This document shows positions 1 to 8,929 of a stretch of 64,000 bases of DNA, one piece after another (positions within the stretch are counted from its first letter, which is position 1; each line of letters starts with the position of its first letter). The notes beneath the pieces were generated by a model, which saw nothing but the letters and a program-made list of their open reading frames with translations, did not search any database and was not told the origin of the DNA. Both the position numbers and the translations under genes were made by a program. Origin of the DNA: JAHCHG01 sp965214585 (lineage in GTDB: Bacteria > Acidobacteriota > Blastocatellia > Pyrinomonadales > Pyrinomonadaceae); the NCBI GenBank assembly GCA_965214585.1, contig OZ243957.1:2976001-3040000 (forward strand), read 5' to 3'.

Positions 1-162
1 CTGATCGGAAGATGGCATCCGTTCGGCGAAAAGCATATAATCTTGCGCGAAAGAATCGAATGCGAAGGCTGTCATTCGCCCGTTTGTCCGTTTGATAACG
101 AATGCTTAAAGAGCATTAGTTATCAAAGAGTTTTAGCGGCGTGTGAAAAATTACTCAAATAG
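1..162 (+). CDS. Glycosyltransferase family 9 (heptosyltransferase-like), C-terminal end only
   Basis: The window opens inside a reading frame that runs 53 codons to a TAG stop. The visible tail starts LIGRWHPFGEKHIILRERIE and carries a cysteine cluster (CEGCH, then VCPFDNECL) followed by a helix ending ACEKLLK. ADP-heptose:LPS heptosyltransferases and other family 9 glycosyltransferases end in this way: a short Pro/Gly turn, C-x2-C and CP-x5-C pairs, then a final amphipathic helix. These enzymes act on the cytoplasmic face of the inner membrane and add sugars to the LPS core. The Kdo genes elsewhere in the window fit an LPS-making cell. The catalytic domain is off-window, so the exact acceptor sugar cannot be judged. 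Confidence 0.6.
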   Translation: MIGRWHPFGEKHIILRERIECEGCHSPVCPFDNECLKSISYQRVLAACEKLLK

Positions 163-195
163 CTGATGTTAGGCTGTTTATTATTTGATTTATGG

Positions 196-490
196 ATTGC
201 CGTCTGCTTATGGTCTTTGAAAATTAAATCTAACAATAAATTCTTCGGCGGCGTAAGCCGTCTTAAAGAAAGTAGCCAGACGTGCAACGTCTGGTCAAGG
301 TTGTGAGATTTCCCCGCATTGAAGATGCGGAAGAAATGCTTCTGTGCGCTTCTTCAAAGCGCGGATCTCGTGGCTAACTTTTCCAGACGTTTCACATCTG
401 GCTACTTTCTCGAAGGCGGTTTCACCGCCAAGAAAATCAACCGCTTTTTTTGTTAGATTTAATTTTCAAAGACCATAAGCAGACGGCAAT
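196..490. repeat. Long palindromic element with perfect 41-bp terminal inverted repeats
   Basis: Positions 196-236 and 450-490 are exact reverse complements over 41 bases. A second, imperfect inverted pair lies inside (about 267-290 and 385-412, built around AGAAAGTAGCCAGACGT). The element fills most of the gap before purA and contains no plausible gene. It has the size and form of a non-autonomous MITE-like or REP-like palindrome, but no target-site duplication is obvious. Confidence 0.85.
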
Positions 491-577
491 TCACAAAAAC
501 TAAAAAGGACTTATTTTGTATAATATCAGTTGAAAATTTTATTAAAAAAATGTGTATTTAAGGCAAACTGAAAATTT

Positions 578-1888
578 ATGATTATCGTAATTATCGGCGC
601 ACAATGGGGCGACGAAGGAAAGGGAAAAGTTGTTGATCTGCTGGCGGACAGATTCGATATTGTCGCGCGTTATCAAGGCGGACACAACGCCGGACATTCG
701 GTTTATGTCGGCGAACAGGCGTTTGTTTTGCGGCTTTTGCCGTCGGGAATAATTCACGAAGGCAAAACGTGCGTTCTCGGAAACGGGATGGTTATTGACC
801 CCAAGGCGTTTTTTGAAGAAGTTGACGGAATGATCGAGCAGGGAATTTCGATCACGCCCGAAAGATTAAAGGTTTCGAGCCGCGCTCATCTGATAATGCC
901 GTATCATCGCGCACTCGATCACACATCGGAAGAACGCCTCGGCAACGAAAAGATCGGCACGACTCTGCGCGGAATCGGTCCCGCTTACGAAGACAAAGCC
1001 GGACGGCGCGGCATCAGAGTTTCCGACGCGCTCTCGCCCGAAGTTTTAAAACATAGAATAGAGCGAAACCTTGCGGAAGCGAACCGCGTGATCGCCGTTT
1101 TCGGCAGAGAACCGCTTCGCTCGGATGAAATTTACGAAGAAATTTCCGCGCTTGCCGAAAGACTTCGACCTTTTGTGACAGAAACTTCGCATTTCTTTTC
1201 GGAAGCGAAAAAGCAAAACAAAAAAATTCTGCTCGAAGGAGCGCAGGCGACGCTTTTGGATGTTGACCACGGAACTTATCCGTTTGTTACGTCTTCAAAT
1301 CCGACGGCGGGCGGCGCGGCAGTCGGCGCGGGAATTCCGCCGCATCACATTTCGGGCGTTTTGGGAATCGTCAGAACTTATACAACGCGCGTCGGCGAAG
1401 GACCTTTTCCGACGGAAATGCTCGAAGATGAAGAAGAAATTGCAAACCTGATTCGCACGCGCGGTAACGAATTCGGTTCAGTTACGAAACGCCCGCGTCG
1501 TTGCGGCTGGTTCGATGCGGTTGCGACGCGCTACGCCGCAGAATTAAACGGTTTTAATTCCGTCGCGCTGACAAAAATTGACGTTTTGGACGCTTTAGAC
1601 GAAATAAAAGTCTGCGTCGGTTACACGATTGAAGGCGAAAAAGTTGACACTTTTCCGGCTGTTTCGCAGGATTTGCGGCAGATCGAGCCGGTTTATGAAA
1701 CCTTGAAAGGATGGAAATCAGAAACTTTGGGAATCACAAAACTCGAAGATTTGCCCGCGAAAGCGCGTGAATATGTTGATTTTCTTTCAAATTCAATCGG
1801 CGTTGAGATCGGTTTAATTTCAACCGGACCGGAACGCGATCAGACGATTATTCTGCAAGATTCGGTGATGGAAAGTTGGTTTGATTAA
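578..1888 (+). CDS. purA: Adenylosuccinate synthetase
   Basis: Catalyses GTP-dependent condensation of IMP and aspartate to adenylosuccinate, the first committed step from IMP to AMP, in the cytosol. The N-terminus MIIVIIGAQWGDEGKGK carries the family P-loop-like motif with catalytic Asp12, and GGHNAGH holds the catalytic His40. The GTRGIGPAY-type loop (TTLRGIGPAYEDK), the switch loop near SSNPTAGGAAVG and the RPRRCGWFD segment are all present. At 436 residues it is full length for the family. It stands alone, preceded by the 196-490 palindrome and followed by tRNA-Lys on the same strand. There is no strong Shine-Dalgarno before the ATG, but no alternative start keeps the P-loop intact. Confidence 0.97.
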   Translation: MIIVIIGAQWGDEGKGKVVDLLADRFDIVARYQGGHNAGHSVYVGEQAFVLRLLPSGIIHEGKTCVLGNGMVIDPKAFFEEVDGMIEQGISITPERLKVSSRAHLIMPYHRALDHTSEERLGNEKIGTTLRGIGPAYEDKAGRRGIRVSDALSPEVLKHRIERNLAEANRVIAVFGREPLRSDEIYEEISALAERLRPFVTETSHFFSEAKKQNKKILLEGAQATLLDVDHGTYPFVTSSNPTAGGAAVGAGIPPHHISGVLGIVRTYTTRVGEGPFPTEMLEDEEEIANLIRTRGNEFGSVTKRPRRCGWFDAVATRYAAELNGFNSVALTKIDVLDALDEIKVCVGYTIEGEKVDTFPAVSQDLRQIEPVYETLKGWKSETLGITKLEDLPAKAREYVDFLSNSIGVEIGLISTGPERDQTIILQDSVMESWFD

Positions 1889-1923
1889 TCAGCAGATCCG
1901 GTGAATTTTTTTAACGGTTAAAC

Positions 1924-1952
1924 TTGCAAAATGATTTTCCAGTATGTAAAAT
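1924..1952 (+). promoter_or_regulatory. Probable sigma70 promoter of tRNA-Lys
   Basis: TTGCAA at 1924-1929 and TAAAAT at 1947-1952 are separated by exactly 17 bases and lie about 50 bases upstream of the tRNA. Predicted by eye only. Confidence 0.45.
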
Positions 1953-2001
1953 CATAAATTCGGTTTGAGGCGGAAACAATTTTCCGTTTTATAAGCGAAA
2001 G

Positions 2002-2077
<76 letters not shown>

Positions 2078-2092
2078 TTTACATTTATTATG

Positions 2093-2122
2093 AAAGGCAA
2101 CTTATAATGAGTTGCCTTTTTT
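2093..2122 (+). terminator. Rho-independent terminator after tRNA-Lys
   Basis: AAAGGCAACT pairs perfectly with AGTTGCCTTT around a 7-base loop, followed by a T-run. It begins 16 bases after the tRNA. Confidence 0.85.
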
Positions 2123-2169
2123 ATTGCAAATCTGCTCCGCACGCAATTTGTTTATCAGCGTTGAAGGCA

Positions 2170-2230
2170 TACGAAAATGGCGGCACTTTCTTTGCCAAAT
2201 GATGGATGGTGATTGAACGCGGAGAAAACT
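2170..2230 (+). pseudogene. Decayed partial copy of the toxin-antitoxin junction
   Basis: This 61-base stretch closely matches 2483-2540, the end of the antitoxin gene and the start of the toxin gene just downstream. It keeps the coding text for the antitoxin tail (KMAALSLPND-like) and the toxin start (MVIERGE-like). The flanking parts of both genes are missing, so it is a remnant of a tandem duplication or failed insertion rather than a working gene. Confidence 0.75.
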
Positions 2231-2287
2231 GACTTGTTACGAAATTTTTGATTGATTGATTAATTAAATTTAGGTTACAATTGCAAT

Positions 2288-2524
2288 ATGAGTAATACAA
2301 TTTCAGTTTCCGATGAAATTTTCGAGTTAAGCGGAAAACTTGCGAAAAAATTAAAAGTTTCCCGAAGCAAGATTCTTTCGATGAGCATAGAAAAAATGGC
2401 GAAGGAGTCTAAAGATAAAGAAATCATCGCAAAACTAAACGAATTTTATAAAAATGAACGAGCCGAAATTGATCCCGTAATTACGAAAATGGCGGCACTT
2501 TCTTTGCCGAATGACGAATGGTAA
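2288..2524 (+). CDS. Antitoxin of a MazEF-type pair (ribbon-helix-helix-like)
   Basis: A 78-residue protein. Residues 1-35 (ISVSDEIFELSGKLAKKLKV) look like the DNA-binding half of a ribbon-helix-helix antitoxin: a short beta strand, then two helices. The charged tail (KNERAEIDPVITKMAALSLP) would be the toxin-neutralising segment. Its stop overlaps the toxin start (ATGGTAA), the usual arrangement for translational coupling of antitoxin and toxin. Known MazE/CopG-like antitoxins bind their own promoter, so autoregulation is expected. The assignment rests mainly on its partner and size. Confidence 0.75.
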   Translation: MSNTISVSDEIFELSGKLAKKLKVSRSKILSMSIEKMAKESKDKEIIAKLNEFYKNERAEIDPVITKMAALSLPNDEW

Positions 2525-2862
2525 TTGAACGCGGAGAAATTTGGTGGGCGGATTTGCCCGAACCCGTCGGCTCAACTTCCGGTTTGCCGCGTCCTGTTTT
2601 GATCGTTCAATCGGATACGGTTAATCAAAGCCGTCTGAATACAGTTGTTATTGCTGTTGTTACAACAAATACAAAACTTGCAAATTCCGAAGGAAATGTT
2701 CTTCTTCTTTCACGACAAAGTAATCTGCCGAAAGATTCGGTAATCAATGTTTCTCAGCTTTTTACGATAGATAAGAGCATTTTGCGTGATTTTGTAAGTG
2801 CTTTGTCGGAGAAAAAAATGAGGCAAATTGATGATGGTTTGCGTTTCATTCTTTCATTATGA
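2518..2862 (+). CDS. MazF/PemK-family toxin (mRNA interferase)
   Basis: A 114-residue protein starting MVIERGEIWWADLPEPVGST, the typical MazF opening: a first strand with GEIWW-x-DL, then the flexible loop and an RPVLIVQSD strand that carries the conserved Arg-Pro. Family members are sequence-specific endoribonucleases that cleave mRNA when freed from the antitoxin. Length and motif order match intact toxins. It overlaps the upstream antitoxin by 7 bases, and its own stop overlaps the ligA start by 4 bases, so the pair and ligA may be co-transcribed. The decayed copy at 2170-2230 shows the module has duplicated locally. Confidence 0.88.
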   Translation: MVIERGEIWWADLPEPVGSTSGLPRPVLIVQSDTVNQSRLNTVVIAVVTTNTKLANSEGNVLLLSRQSNLPKDSVINVSQLFTIDKSILRDFVSALSEKKMRQIDDGLRFILSL

Positions 2863-4868
2863 ATCCTTCCGAAAATCACGAAATAAAAACCGAAATCGAA
2901 AATCTGCGCCGCGAAATTCGTCGGCACAACGATCTTTATTATCAAAAAAGCGAACCGGAAATCGCCGACGCGGAATTTGACCGGCTTTTGGCGAAATTAA
3001 AGGAACTCGAAAAAGCGAATCCCGAATTTATCACGCCCGATTCGCCGACGCAGAGAGTTGGCGGACGCGCCGAAGGTTTCGAGCCGTTTCGCCACCAAGT
3101 GCCGATGATGAGCCTCGATAATTCTTATAATCTGGACGATCTGCGGGCGTTTGACGAAAGATGCAGAAAACTTGCCGACGGGCGCGATTTCGATTATGTG
3201 GCGGAACTGAAGATTGACGGGCTTTCGATCTCTCTGCATTACGCTGACGGCGTTTTGATCGCGGGCGCGACGCGCGGCGACGGCGTGATCGGCGACGACG
3301 TTTTAAATAATGTGAAGACGATTCGCACGATTCCTCTGAAATTAAAGGGCGAATCGTTCCAAAAAATCGAAGTGCGCGGCGAGGTTTTTATGGCGCGTTC
3401 GGTTTTTGAAAATATCAATGCCGAACTTGAGATGCAGGGCGAGAAAACTTACGCGAATCCGCGCAATTTCGCGTCAGGAACTTTGCGTCAGCTTGATTCG
3501 GCAATTGTCGCTTCGCGCCGCCTCGATATGTTTCCTTATGATGTTTTAAGCGGAAATCAAAAAGCGTTTCGGACGCATTGGGAAAATTTCGAGTGGCTCG
3601 AAAAGCAGGGATTTAATGTCAATCCGAATCGCGCTCTTTGTGAAAATATCGAAAAGGTGATCGAATTTTGCGATCAGATGGAAGCAAAGCGCGATTCGCT
3701 CGATTATGAGATTGACGGCGTGGTTGTCAAGGTAAATTCGACTGATTTGCAGGACGAGTTCGGCGCGACGACGAAAGCACCGCGTTGGGCGATTGCTTAC
3801 AAATATCCGGCGATGCAGGCGACGACGAAATTAAACGGAATCACCGTGCAGGTCGGGCGCACGGGCGCATTGACTCCGGTTGCTGAACTCGAACCCGTTC
3901 TGCTCGCCGGAACAACAGTTTCGCGGGCTTCGCTTCACAACAAAGACGAAATCGAGCGTCTTGGAATCAAAATCGGCGATCACGTTTTGATCGAAAAATC
4001 GGGCGAAATCATTCCGCAAATTTTAAAAGTCATCGAATCGAAACGCGACGGAAGTGAAACGGAATACGAATTTCCGAAAACTTGTCCGGTCTGCGATTTT
4101 GAAGTCGTCCGTCCCGAAGGCGAAGCCGTTACGCGCTGCACAAATCCCGAATGTCCCGCGAAAGTAAAAGCGCGAATCGCTTATTTTGCGGCGCGGAAAG
4201 CAATGGACATCGAAGGCTTGGGCGATGTTTTGATCGAAAAACTCGTTGATCTGAATTTGGTCAAAACGGTTGCCGATCTTTACGATTTGAAACTGGAAAC
4301 TATTTCGGATTTAGAACGAATGGCGGAAAAATCGGCGGCGAATTTGATCGGCGAAATTGAAGAATCGAAAACGCGCGGACTGCAAAAATTGCTTTTCGGC
4401 TTGGACATTCGGCACGTCGGCGAAAGATATTCCAAAATTCTGGCAAATCATTTTCGCTCGATTGAAAAATTGTCCGAAGCGTCAATTGAAGAACTCGATG
4501 CAATCCACGAAATCGGTCAAAAGGTCGCCGTTTCGGTTTTTAACTTTTTTCAAAATCCGCGAAGCCTTGAAATTATCGAAAAGCTAAAAGCGGCGGGCGT
4601 AAAAATGGAAATCGGCGGCGAAAGCGCGGCAAATTTAGACGAAAATTTCGTCGGAAAAATTTTCGTTCTAACCGGAAAACTCGAACAATTCACCCGCGAC
4701 GAAGCCGCCAAACAGATCGAAAATCGCGGCGGGCGCGTTTCTTCTTCGGTCAGCAAAAAAACTGATTTTGTCGTTGCCGGTTCGGATGCCGGTTCAAAAT
4801 TGACGAAGGCGGAAAGTTTGGGCGTGAAGGTTTTGAGCGAAGATGAATTTAAGAAACTAATCTACTAG
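2859..4868 (+). CDS. ligA: NAD-dependent DNA ligase
   Basis: Seals nicks in duplex DNA during replication and repair using NAD. Recognisable parts in order: the NAD-binding Ia domain (RRHNDLYY near residues 22-28), the adenylation motif AELKIDG with the nucleotide-accepting Lys118, the GEVFM and EIDGVVVK motifs, and the OB domain. These are followed by a four-cysteine zinc finger (CPVC then CTNPECPAK), helix-hairpin-helix repeats and a C-terminal BRCT domain (FVLTGKLEQFTRDEA onward). At 669 residues it is full length. The ATG overlaps the toxin stop by 4 bases, so translation may be coupled to the toxin-antitoxin pair. Confidence 0.97.
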   Translation: MNPSENHEIKTEIENLRREIRRHNDLYYQKSEPEIADAEFDRLLAKLKELEKANPEFITPDSPTQRVGGRAEGFEPFRHQVPMMSLDNSYNLDDLRAFDERCRKLADGRDFDYVAELKIDGLSISLHYADGVLIAGATRGDGVIGDDVLNNVKTIRTIPLKLKGESFQKIEVRGEVFMARSVFENINAELEMQGEKTYANPRNFASGTLRQLDSAIVASRRLDMFPYDVLSGNQKAFRTHWENFEWLEKQGFNVNPNRALCENIEKVIEFCDQMEAKRDSLDYEIDGVVVKVNSTDLQDEFGATTKAPRWAIAYKYPAMQATTKLNGITVQVGRTGALTPVAELEPVLLAGTTVSRASLHNKDEIERLGIKIGDHVLIEKSGEIIPQILKVIESKRDGSETEYEFPKTCPVCDFEVVRPEGEAVTRCTNPECPAKVKARIAYFAARKAMDIEGLGDVLIEKLVDLNLVKTVADLYDLKLETISDLERMAEKSAANLIGEIEESKTRGLQKLLFGLDIRHVGERYSKILANHFRSIEKLSEASIEELDAIHEIGQKVAVSVFNFFQNPRSLEIIEKLKAAGVKMEIGGESAANLDENFVGKIFVLTGKLEQFTRDEAAKQIENRGGRVSSSVSKKTDFVVAGSDAGSKLTKAESLGVKVLSEDEFKKLIY

Positions 4869-4904
4869 AGCGATTTAAGAATTGGGATAGGGAATAGGTT
4901 ATTA

Positions 4905-4980
4905 TTAGCGTCCGAGTTGATCTGATGCATTTTGTGCGAATATACATTGACGCATCGGCTCACGCCGACGCTACTGACCA
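4905..4980. repeat. Degraded copy of the CAGTAGCGTC palindrome
   Basis: The right half (4952-4978) matches the right arm of the hairpin at 8748-8837: GCATCGGCTCACGCCGACGC followed by TACTGAC. The left arm is only weakly preserved. It lies between ligA and the convergent murJ. Confidence 0.7.
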
Positions 4981-5007
4981 TACAATCAATCTTAATCTGC
5001 TCTAAAT

Positions 5008-6765
5008 TTATCTCTTCAAGAACTTTCGCTTAACTAAATCCACGAATTGATTCAGTTCACTTACGCCTAAAATTTTTGCGACGATAAAAAATGTGATCGC
5101 GCCGAGAATAATCGGCACAAACACATCAATTACTTTTACCGAAAAGCCTTTTACGCCGATTCGTTCCGCCAAAAATTGATATGCGAAATAGCAGACGGCG
5201 GACATAATTGCGGAAGCGACGGCGATTTTTAAGAATGAAGCGAAGATTTCACCGCCGTTTATTCGTCCAATTCGCTTTTTCATCATTAAGGCAAGGGCGG
5301 AAAAATTGACAAGGGCGACGCACGATGTGGCGAGCGCAACGCCGACGTGACCGAAACCGTCCGGGTATTCGGGCGAAACGCCGTAATTTGAGAATAAATC
5401 CATAAAATAATAACACGCGACGAAGTTCACGGCGATTGATGCGACGGCGATAATCATCGGCGTTTTGGCATCGTCGAGGGCGTAAAATGAGGGAGATAGA
5501 ATTTTTATCGCCGCGTAACCCGTCAAACCGACGGCGTAAGCGGCAAGGGCGTAAGCGGTCATCGGAACGTCGGATTCTTTGAACGCGCCGCCGTTTGAAT
5601 AAAGCAAGCGGGTAATAGGTTCTCCTAAAATGACGAGTCCGCAGGCTGACGGAAGAGTTAGCAGAAAAACGAGTTTGATCGAAGATGAAAGCGTGTTGCG
5701 AAATTCGCCGAAGTTTTTCCGGCTTGCCAAACGCGATAAAACGGGAATTGAAGCCGTGCCGATTGCCACGCCGAAAACGCCGATTGGGAATTGCATCAAG
5801 CGAAATGCGTAACTGAGCCACGAAACTCCGCCGTTAATATCGGTTACGAAATATGTATTGACCAAGACGTTTATTTGCACGGCGGAAGTGCCTAAAATTG
5901 CGGGTGCCATCAAACGCGCAACTTTTTTGATGCCTTCGTCGGAAAAATTCAGAGCCGAAGAAAAGCGAAAACCGATTCGCAGAAGCGACGGAACTTGCAT
6001 CAAAAACTGTGACGCGCCCGCAATCAAAGTTCCGATGCTCATTCCGATAATTGCCCATTGCGCCGCGTCGCTCGGAAAACCCGTTTTGCCCGTTTTTTCC
6101 CAACCGCCGCCGCCGCTTAACCACCAAGCCAAACCGAGTCCTAAAAATATCGAAGTGACGTTAAAAACCGTCGAAGCAGAGGCGGGAACGCCGAAATTTC
6201 CCTTCGTGTTTAGAACGCCCATTGCTAAAGCCGCCATTGCTACGAACAAAATATACGGAAACATTATTCTCGTCAGAGTTGTGGCGAGCGCGGCTTTTTC
6301 GGGCGAAAAGCCGTCGGCAATAAGGGCGACGATTTGCGGCGAAAAAATAATTCCGAGAAGCGTAATTACGCTTAAAATTACAACTAACGCATTAAGCACG
6401 AGGCTTGCCAATTTCCACGCTTCTTCTTCGCTTTTTAAGATTTGATAATCGGTAAAAACTTTGACAAAGGCGGCAGAAAGTGCGCCTTCGGCGAAAAGGT
6501 CGCGCAAAACATTCGGAATACGAAACGCCACTTGATAAGCGTCGTAAAGAAAACCCGCACCGAAAAAGTTTGCGAAAACCATTTCTCTGACCAATCCCAA
6601 AACGCGCGAAAACATTACGGCAATCGAAACGATTCCGGCGGATTTGGCTACGCTTGTTTGTTTTGTTCCGGCGGTTTCGGATTCGACGATTTCTTCGGCG
6701 TTATACGGTTCGGCTAATTGTTCGGGAGTTTCGGCGGACGGAATTGTATTTTCGGTTTCGTTCAT
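5008..6765 (-). CDS. murJ: MurJ/MviN lipid II flippase
   Basis: An integral inner-membrane protein that moves lipid II, the peptidoglycan precursor, to the periplasmic face. About 42 soluble residues precede the family start (SAGIVSIAVMFSRVLGLVRE). The signature FANFFGAGFLYDAYQVAFRI then matches MurJ helices 1-2, where essential arginines lie, and RDLFAEGALSAAFVKVF follows. Alternating hydrophobic segments to the C-terminus are consistent with about 14 transmembrane helices. At 585 residues it is slightly longer than usual because of the N-terminal extension. It converges with ligA and stands alone. Confidence 0.95.
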   Translation of the reverse strand: MNETENTIPSAETPEQLAEPYNAEEIVESETAGTKQTSVAKSAGIVSIAVMFSRVLGLVREMVFANFFGAGFLYDAYQVAFRIPNVLRDLFAEGALSAAFVKVFTDYQILKSEEEAWKLASLVLNALVVILSVITLLGIIFSPQIVALIADGFSPEKAALATTLTRIMFPYILFVAMAALAMGVLNTKGNFGVPASASTVFNVTSIFLGLGLAWWLSGGGGWEKTGKTGFPSDAAQWAIIGMSIGTLIAGASQFLMQVPSLLRIGFRFSSALNFSDEGIKKVARLMAPAILGTSAVQINVLVNTYFVTDINGGVSWLSYAFRLMQFPIGVFGVAIGTASIPVLSRLASRKNFGEFRNTLSSSIKLVFLLTLPSACGLVILGEPITRLLYSNGGAFKESDVPMTAYALAAYAVGLTGYAAIKILSPSFYALDDAKTPMIIAVASIAVNFVACYYFMDLFSNYGVSPEYPDGFGHVGVALATSCVALVNFSALALMMKKRIGRINGGEIFASFLKIAVASAIMSAVCYFAYQFLAERIGVKGFSVKVIDVFVPIILGAITFFIVAKILGVSELNQFVDLVKRKFLKR

Positions 6766-6918
6766 TACAGATTATTTCCCTTTTTTGCAGGCGGGAAAAA
6801 AAAGTTTGCAACATTTGGATAGTTTCGACAAGTCCGCAGAATGAAAAAAGGGAAGCGGGAAATTTTTTTCCTCTGCTTCCGTAATTTAACTTTTTTGAAT
6901 TTATAGTTTAACGCTTCG

Positions 6919-7006
6919 AAATAGATTATAGATGAGAGATTATAACTGATAAATTTATGTCGCGCGTCTTATTTATCATCTGTAATTTATAATCTTTCAT
7001 CTATTC
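6919..7006. repeat. AT-rich imperfect palindrome
   Basis: AATAGATTATAGATGAGAGATTATA on the left is mirrored by TATAATCTTTCATCTATT (6989-7006), with further complementary words between (GATAAAT/ATTTATC). It sits between the dacB-like gene and murJ, both on the minus strand. It is one of the word-type palindromes that recur in this window. Confidence 0.6.
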
Positions 7007-7047
7007 CGAGAAATGTTTTTCCGAACGATATACATTTTTAATTACAA

Positions 7048-8472
7048 TTATTCGTCGTCTTCGTTTAATATACGCGGGCGCGTGATCGGTTCTTTATAAC
7101 TTCCGTCCGTGTATTTTACGCGCGACGCGGCGAGGCGTGTATCAAGCGGAACGGCGTTGTAGCGCAAAGGCAACGCGCCGCCGAGATTTGCTTGGACGAG
7201 TGGGACGAAACTGTTTTGGAAACTGCGAAAGCGTCCGACGCTGCCTTTCATATTGAAGATGACGAAAAGAAGCGTGCCGCGTCTGGTTTGAATTTCGCCG
7301 CTCAGAGTGCTTACTCCGCCGTCCGTGTTGCCGAGCGTGCCTGTTTTTCCGACGACGCTTCCGGCGGCAAACGGCGAATCGTAGCGTTTGGAAAGCGTTC
7401 CGACATCAACTCCGGCGACGGGCATCACGTCCGTAAAATTCATTTTGTATCTTGCCAGTTCTTTGCGAAAAGCGCGTAAAAGTTTCATCTGCGCTCTGGG
7501 CGTAACGCGGTTTTTGCCGAGTCCGCTGGATGTTTCGAGATAAAACTCCTGCGGTTCGATGACGGCGTTTAACTGCACGATTCGCGCCACGGCGAACGCT
7601 CCGCCGATCATATCGCCCAAACGGTGCGCCATAAAATTGTTCGAGTAGCACATCATCGCCTTGATAATGTCCAGCAAAGGCGCGGATTCGTGCGTTACCA
7701 AAACTCTCGCGTTTGAAGGAATCGCCTGAACGTAAACTCCGCCGTCAACGGAAACGCTCGGAAACGAATTGGTCTGACCGAATTTACCCGAATTTTGCAG
7801 ATATTCCTGCCACGCGCGGGTTGCCGAACTTTTGCGCTTTGACGAATCCAGAGTTGACGAAAAGGCGTAAGCCGAACTGCGCGAAGAGTTGCTGAAATTC
7901 ATTATAAAATCTTCGGTCACGATCAGATCGCCCGTAACTTTGCGAATTCCCAGATTGTTCAGCGCGTTTGAAACGGAAACGGCGTGTTCGAGATTAAAAA
8001 CCGGATCGCGCCCGGAAACATACAAATTTCCGTAGAGCATTCCCGTTTCTTTGTCTATTTGTCCGTCCGTCCAAACGTGAGTTTGAAAACGATAATTCGG
8101 ACCGAATGTTTTAAAAACCGCGTAAGCCGTAGCGACCTTTGCGTTTGAAGCAGGATTAAATGTTTCTTCCGAATAGCTTTCCAAAACCACCTGACCGTCC
8201 AGCGTTTCGATCAAAACGCCCGAATAACCCGGAATATCAACATTTGCAAGGCTCGGAAAAGATGTCTTTCTGCCAACCGCATTCGCGCTTCCCGTATTTT
8301 TGACAAGCGGTGTCGGCGAAGGCTGCGCTTTTGCTTCGTCTTTCTGAATAACAATCGGCGACAGATACGGCTTAACGCCGGTTTGTCCAAAGGCGGAAAT
8401 CGCCGTCGAAACAAACAGAAAGATCAACGCGGTAATCAGCCGGAGGGCTTTATTCTGGGTAAAACTTTTCAT
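7048..8472 (-). CDS. PBP4-type D-alanyl-D-alanine carboxypeptidase/endopeptidase (family S13)
   Basis: A periplasmic peptidoglycan hydrolase that trims or cleaves peptide cross-links. The N-terminal hydrophobic stretch (ALRLITALIFLFVSTAISAF) is a signal peptide. The three penicillin-binding motifs are present in order: SxxK as Ser109-Asn-Ala-Lys112 (NPASNAKVATAY), SxN as Ser277-Asn-Asn279 (CYSNNFMAHRL), and KTG at 376-378 (VVGKTGTLGNTDGG). The long insertion between the first two motifs is typical of the DacB/PBP4 class. Length 474 residues is normal. The C-terminal 50 residues are basic and low in complexity. It runs alone upstream of murJ, with a 280-bp gap. Confidence 0.92.
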   Translation of the reverse strand: MKSFTQNKALRLITALIFLFVSTAISAFGQTGVKPYLSPIVIQKDEAKAQPSPTPLVKNTGSANAVGRKTSFPSLANVDIPGYSGVLIETLDGQVVLESYSEETFNPASNAKVATAYAVFKTFGPNYRFQTHVWTDGQIDKETGMLYGNLYVSGRDPVFNLEHAVSVSNALNNLGIRKVTGDLIVTEDFIMNFSNSSRSSAYAFSSTLDSSKRKSSATRAWQEYLQNSGKFGQTNSFPSVSVDGGVYVQAIPSNARVLVTHESAPLLDIIKAMMCYSNNFMAHRLGDMIGGAFAVARIVQLNAVIEPQEFYLETSSGLGKNRVTPRAQMKLLRAFRKELARYKMNFTDVMPVAGVDVGTLSKRYDSPFAAGSVVGKTGTLGNTDGGVSTLSGEIQTRRGTLLFVIFNMKGSVGRFRSFQNSFVPLVQANLGGALPLRYNAVPLDTRLAASRVKYTDGSYKEPITRPRILNEDDE

Positions 8473-8929
8473 ATTTTTATTCTAAATTTTGTGATACGGC
8501 AGGCTTCCCGTTTGATCGTTAGAAGGAAGGCTGAAATTAGTATATCACAATTGTTACTGTTTTTTTCAAACAAAAATTAACGATTTCTGCTCGTCGGTTT
8601 TCAGCCGTTTATTAGGATGTAAAAATTTTTAATTTGGATGCACCTATTTGAATTGCTTATAGGTTTGATAGTTTATGCTTATACATTAAAACGCTTGAAA
8701 AGAAAAGTATGAGTTTAATAATTTTCGATCAGCGGTTTTTGGAATTGAACTCCTGTCAGTAGCGTCGTGCGTCAGCCGATGCGTTGATTCAATTGCAACG
8801 GGCGCATCGGCTCACGCCGACGCTACTGACAGGAGTTTCAACTTTTCACTGACCGATTACAGTTTTTGACGGGAAATTATTGACAAAACAGCACAAAACT
8901 TCATAAAATTAAGCAAATATCGGAGTTTT
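8473..8929. other. 457-bp intergenic region between divergent genes
   Basis: This gap separates the divergent PBP4-type gene and the Ogg2-like gene. Its only clear structure is the 8748-8837 hairpin. No reading frame in it has support. The AT-rich stretches at 8530-8720 may hold promoters for both genes, but no convincing -35/-10 pair was found. Confidence 0.6.
8748..8837. repeat. CAGTAGCGTC-type palindromic repeat, intact copy
   Basis: The arms AACTCCTGTCAGTAGCGTC and GACGCTACTGACAGGAGTT are exact reverse complements. They continue inward through an imperfect GCGTCAGCCGATGCG / CGCATCGGCTCACGC pair. A half-copy lies at 4905-4980. Confidence 0.85.

Noticed and set aside
196..490. Purine riboswitch upstream of purA
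   Set aside because: The leader is a large perfect palindrome with none of the conserved three-way-junction sequences of purine riboswitches.
5249..5821. 190-residue Arg-rich frame inside murJ
   Set aside because: Its composition (very Arg-rich, no fold pattern) marks it as the shifted frame of a GC-skewed coding strand. murJ itself is intact.
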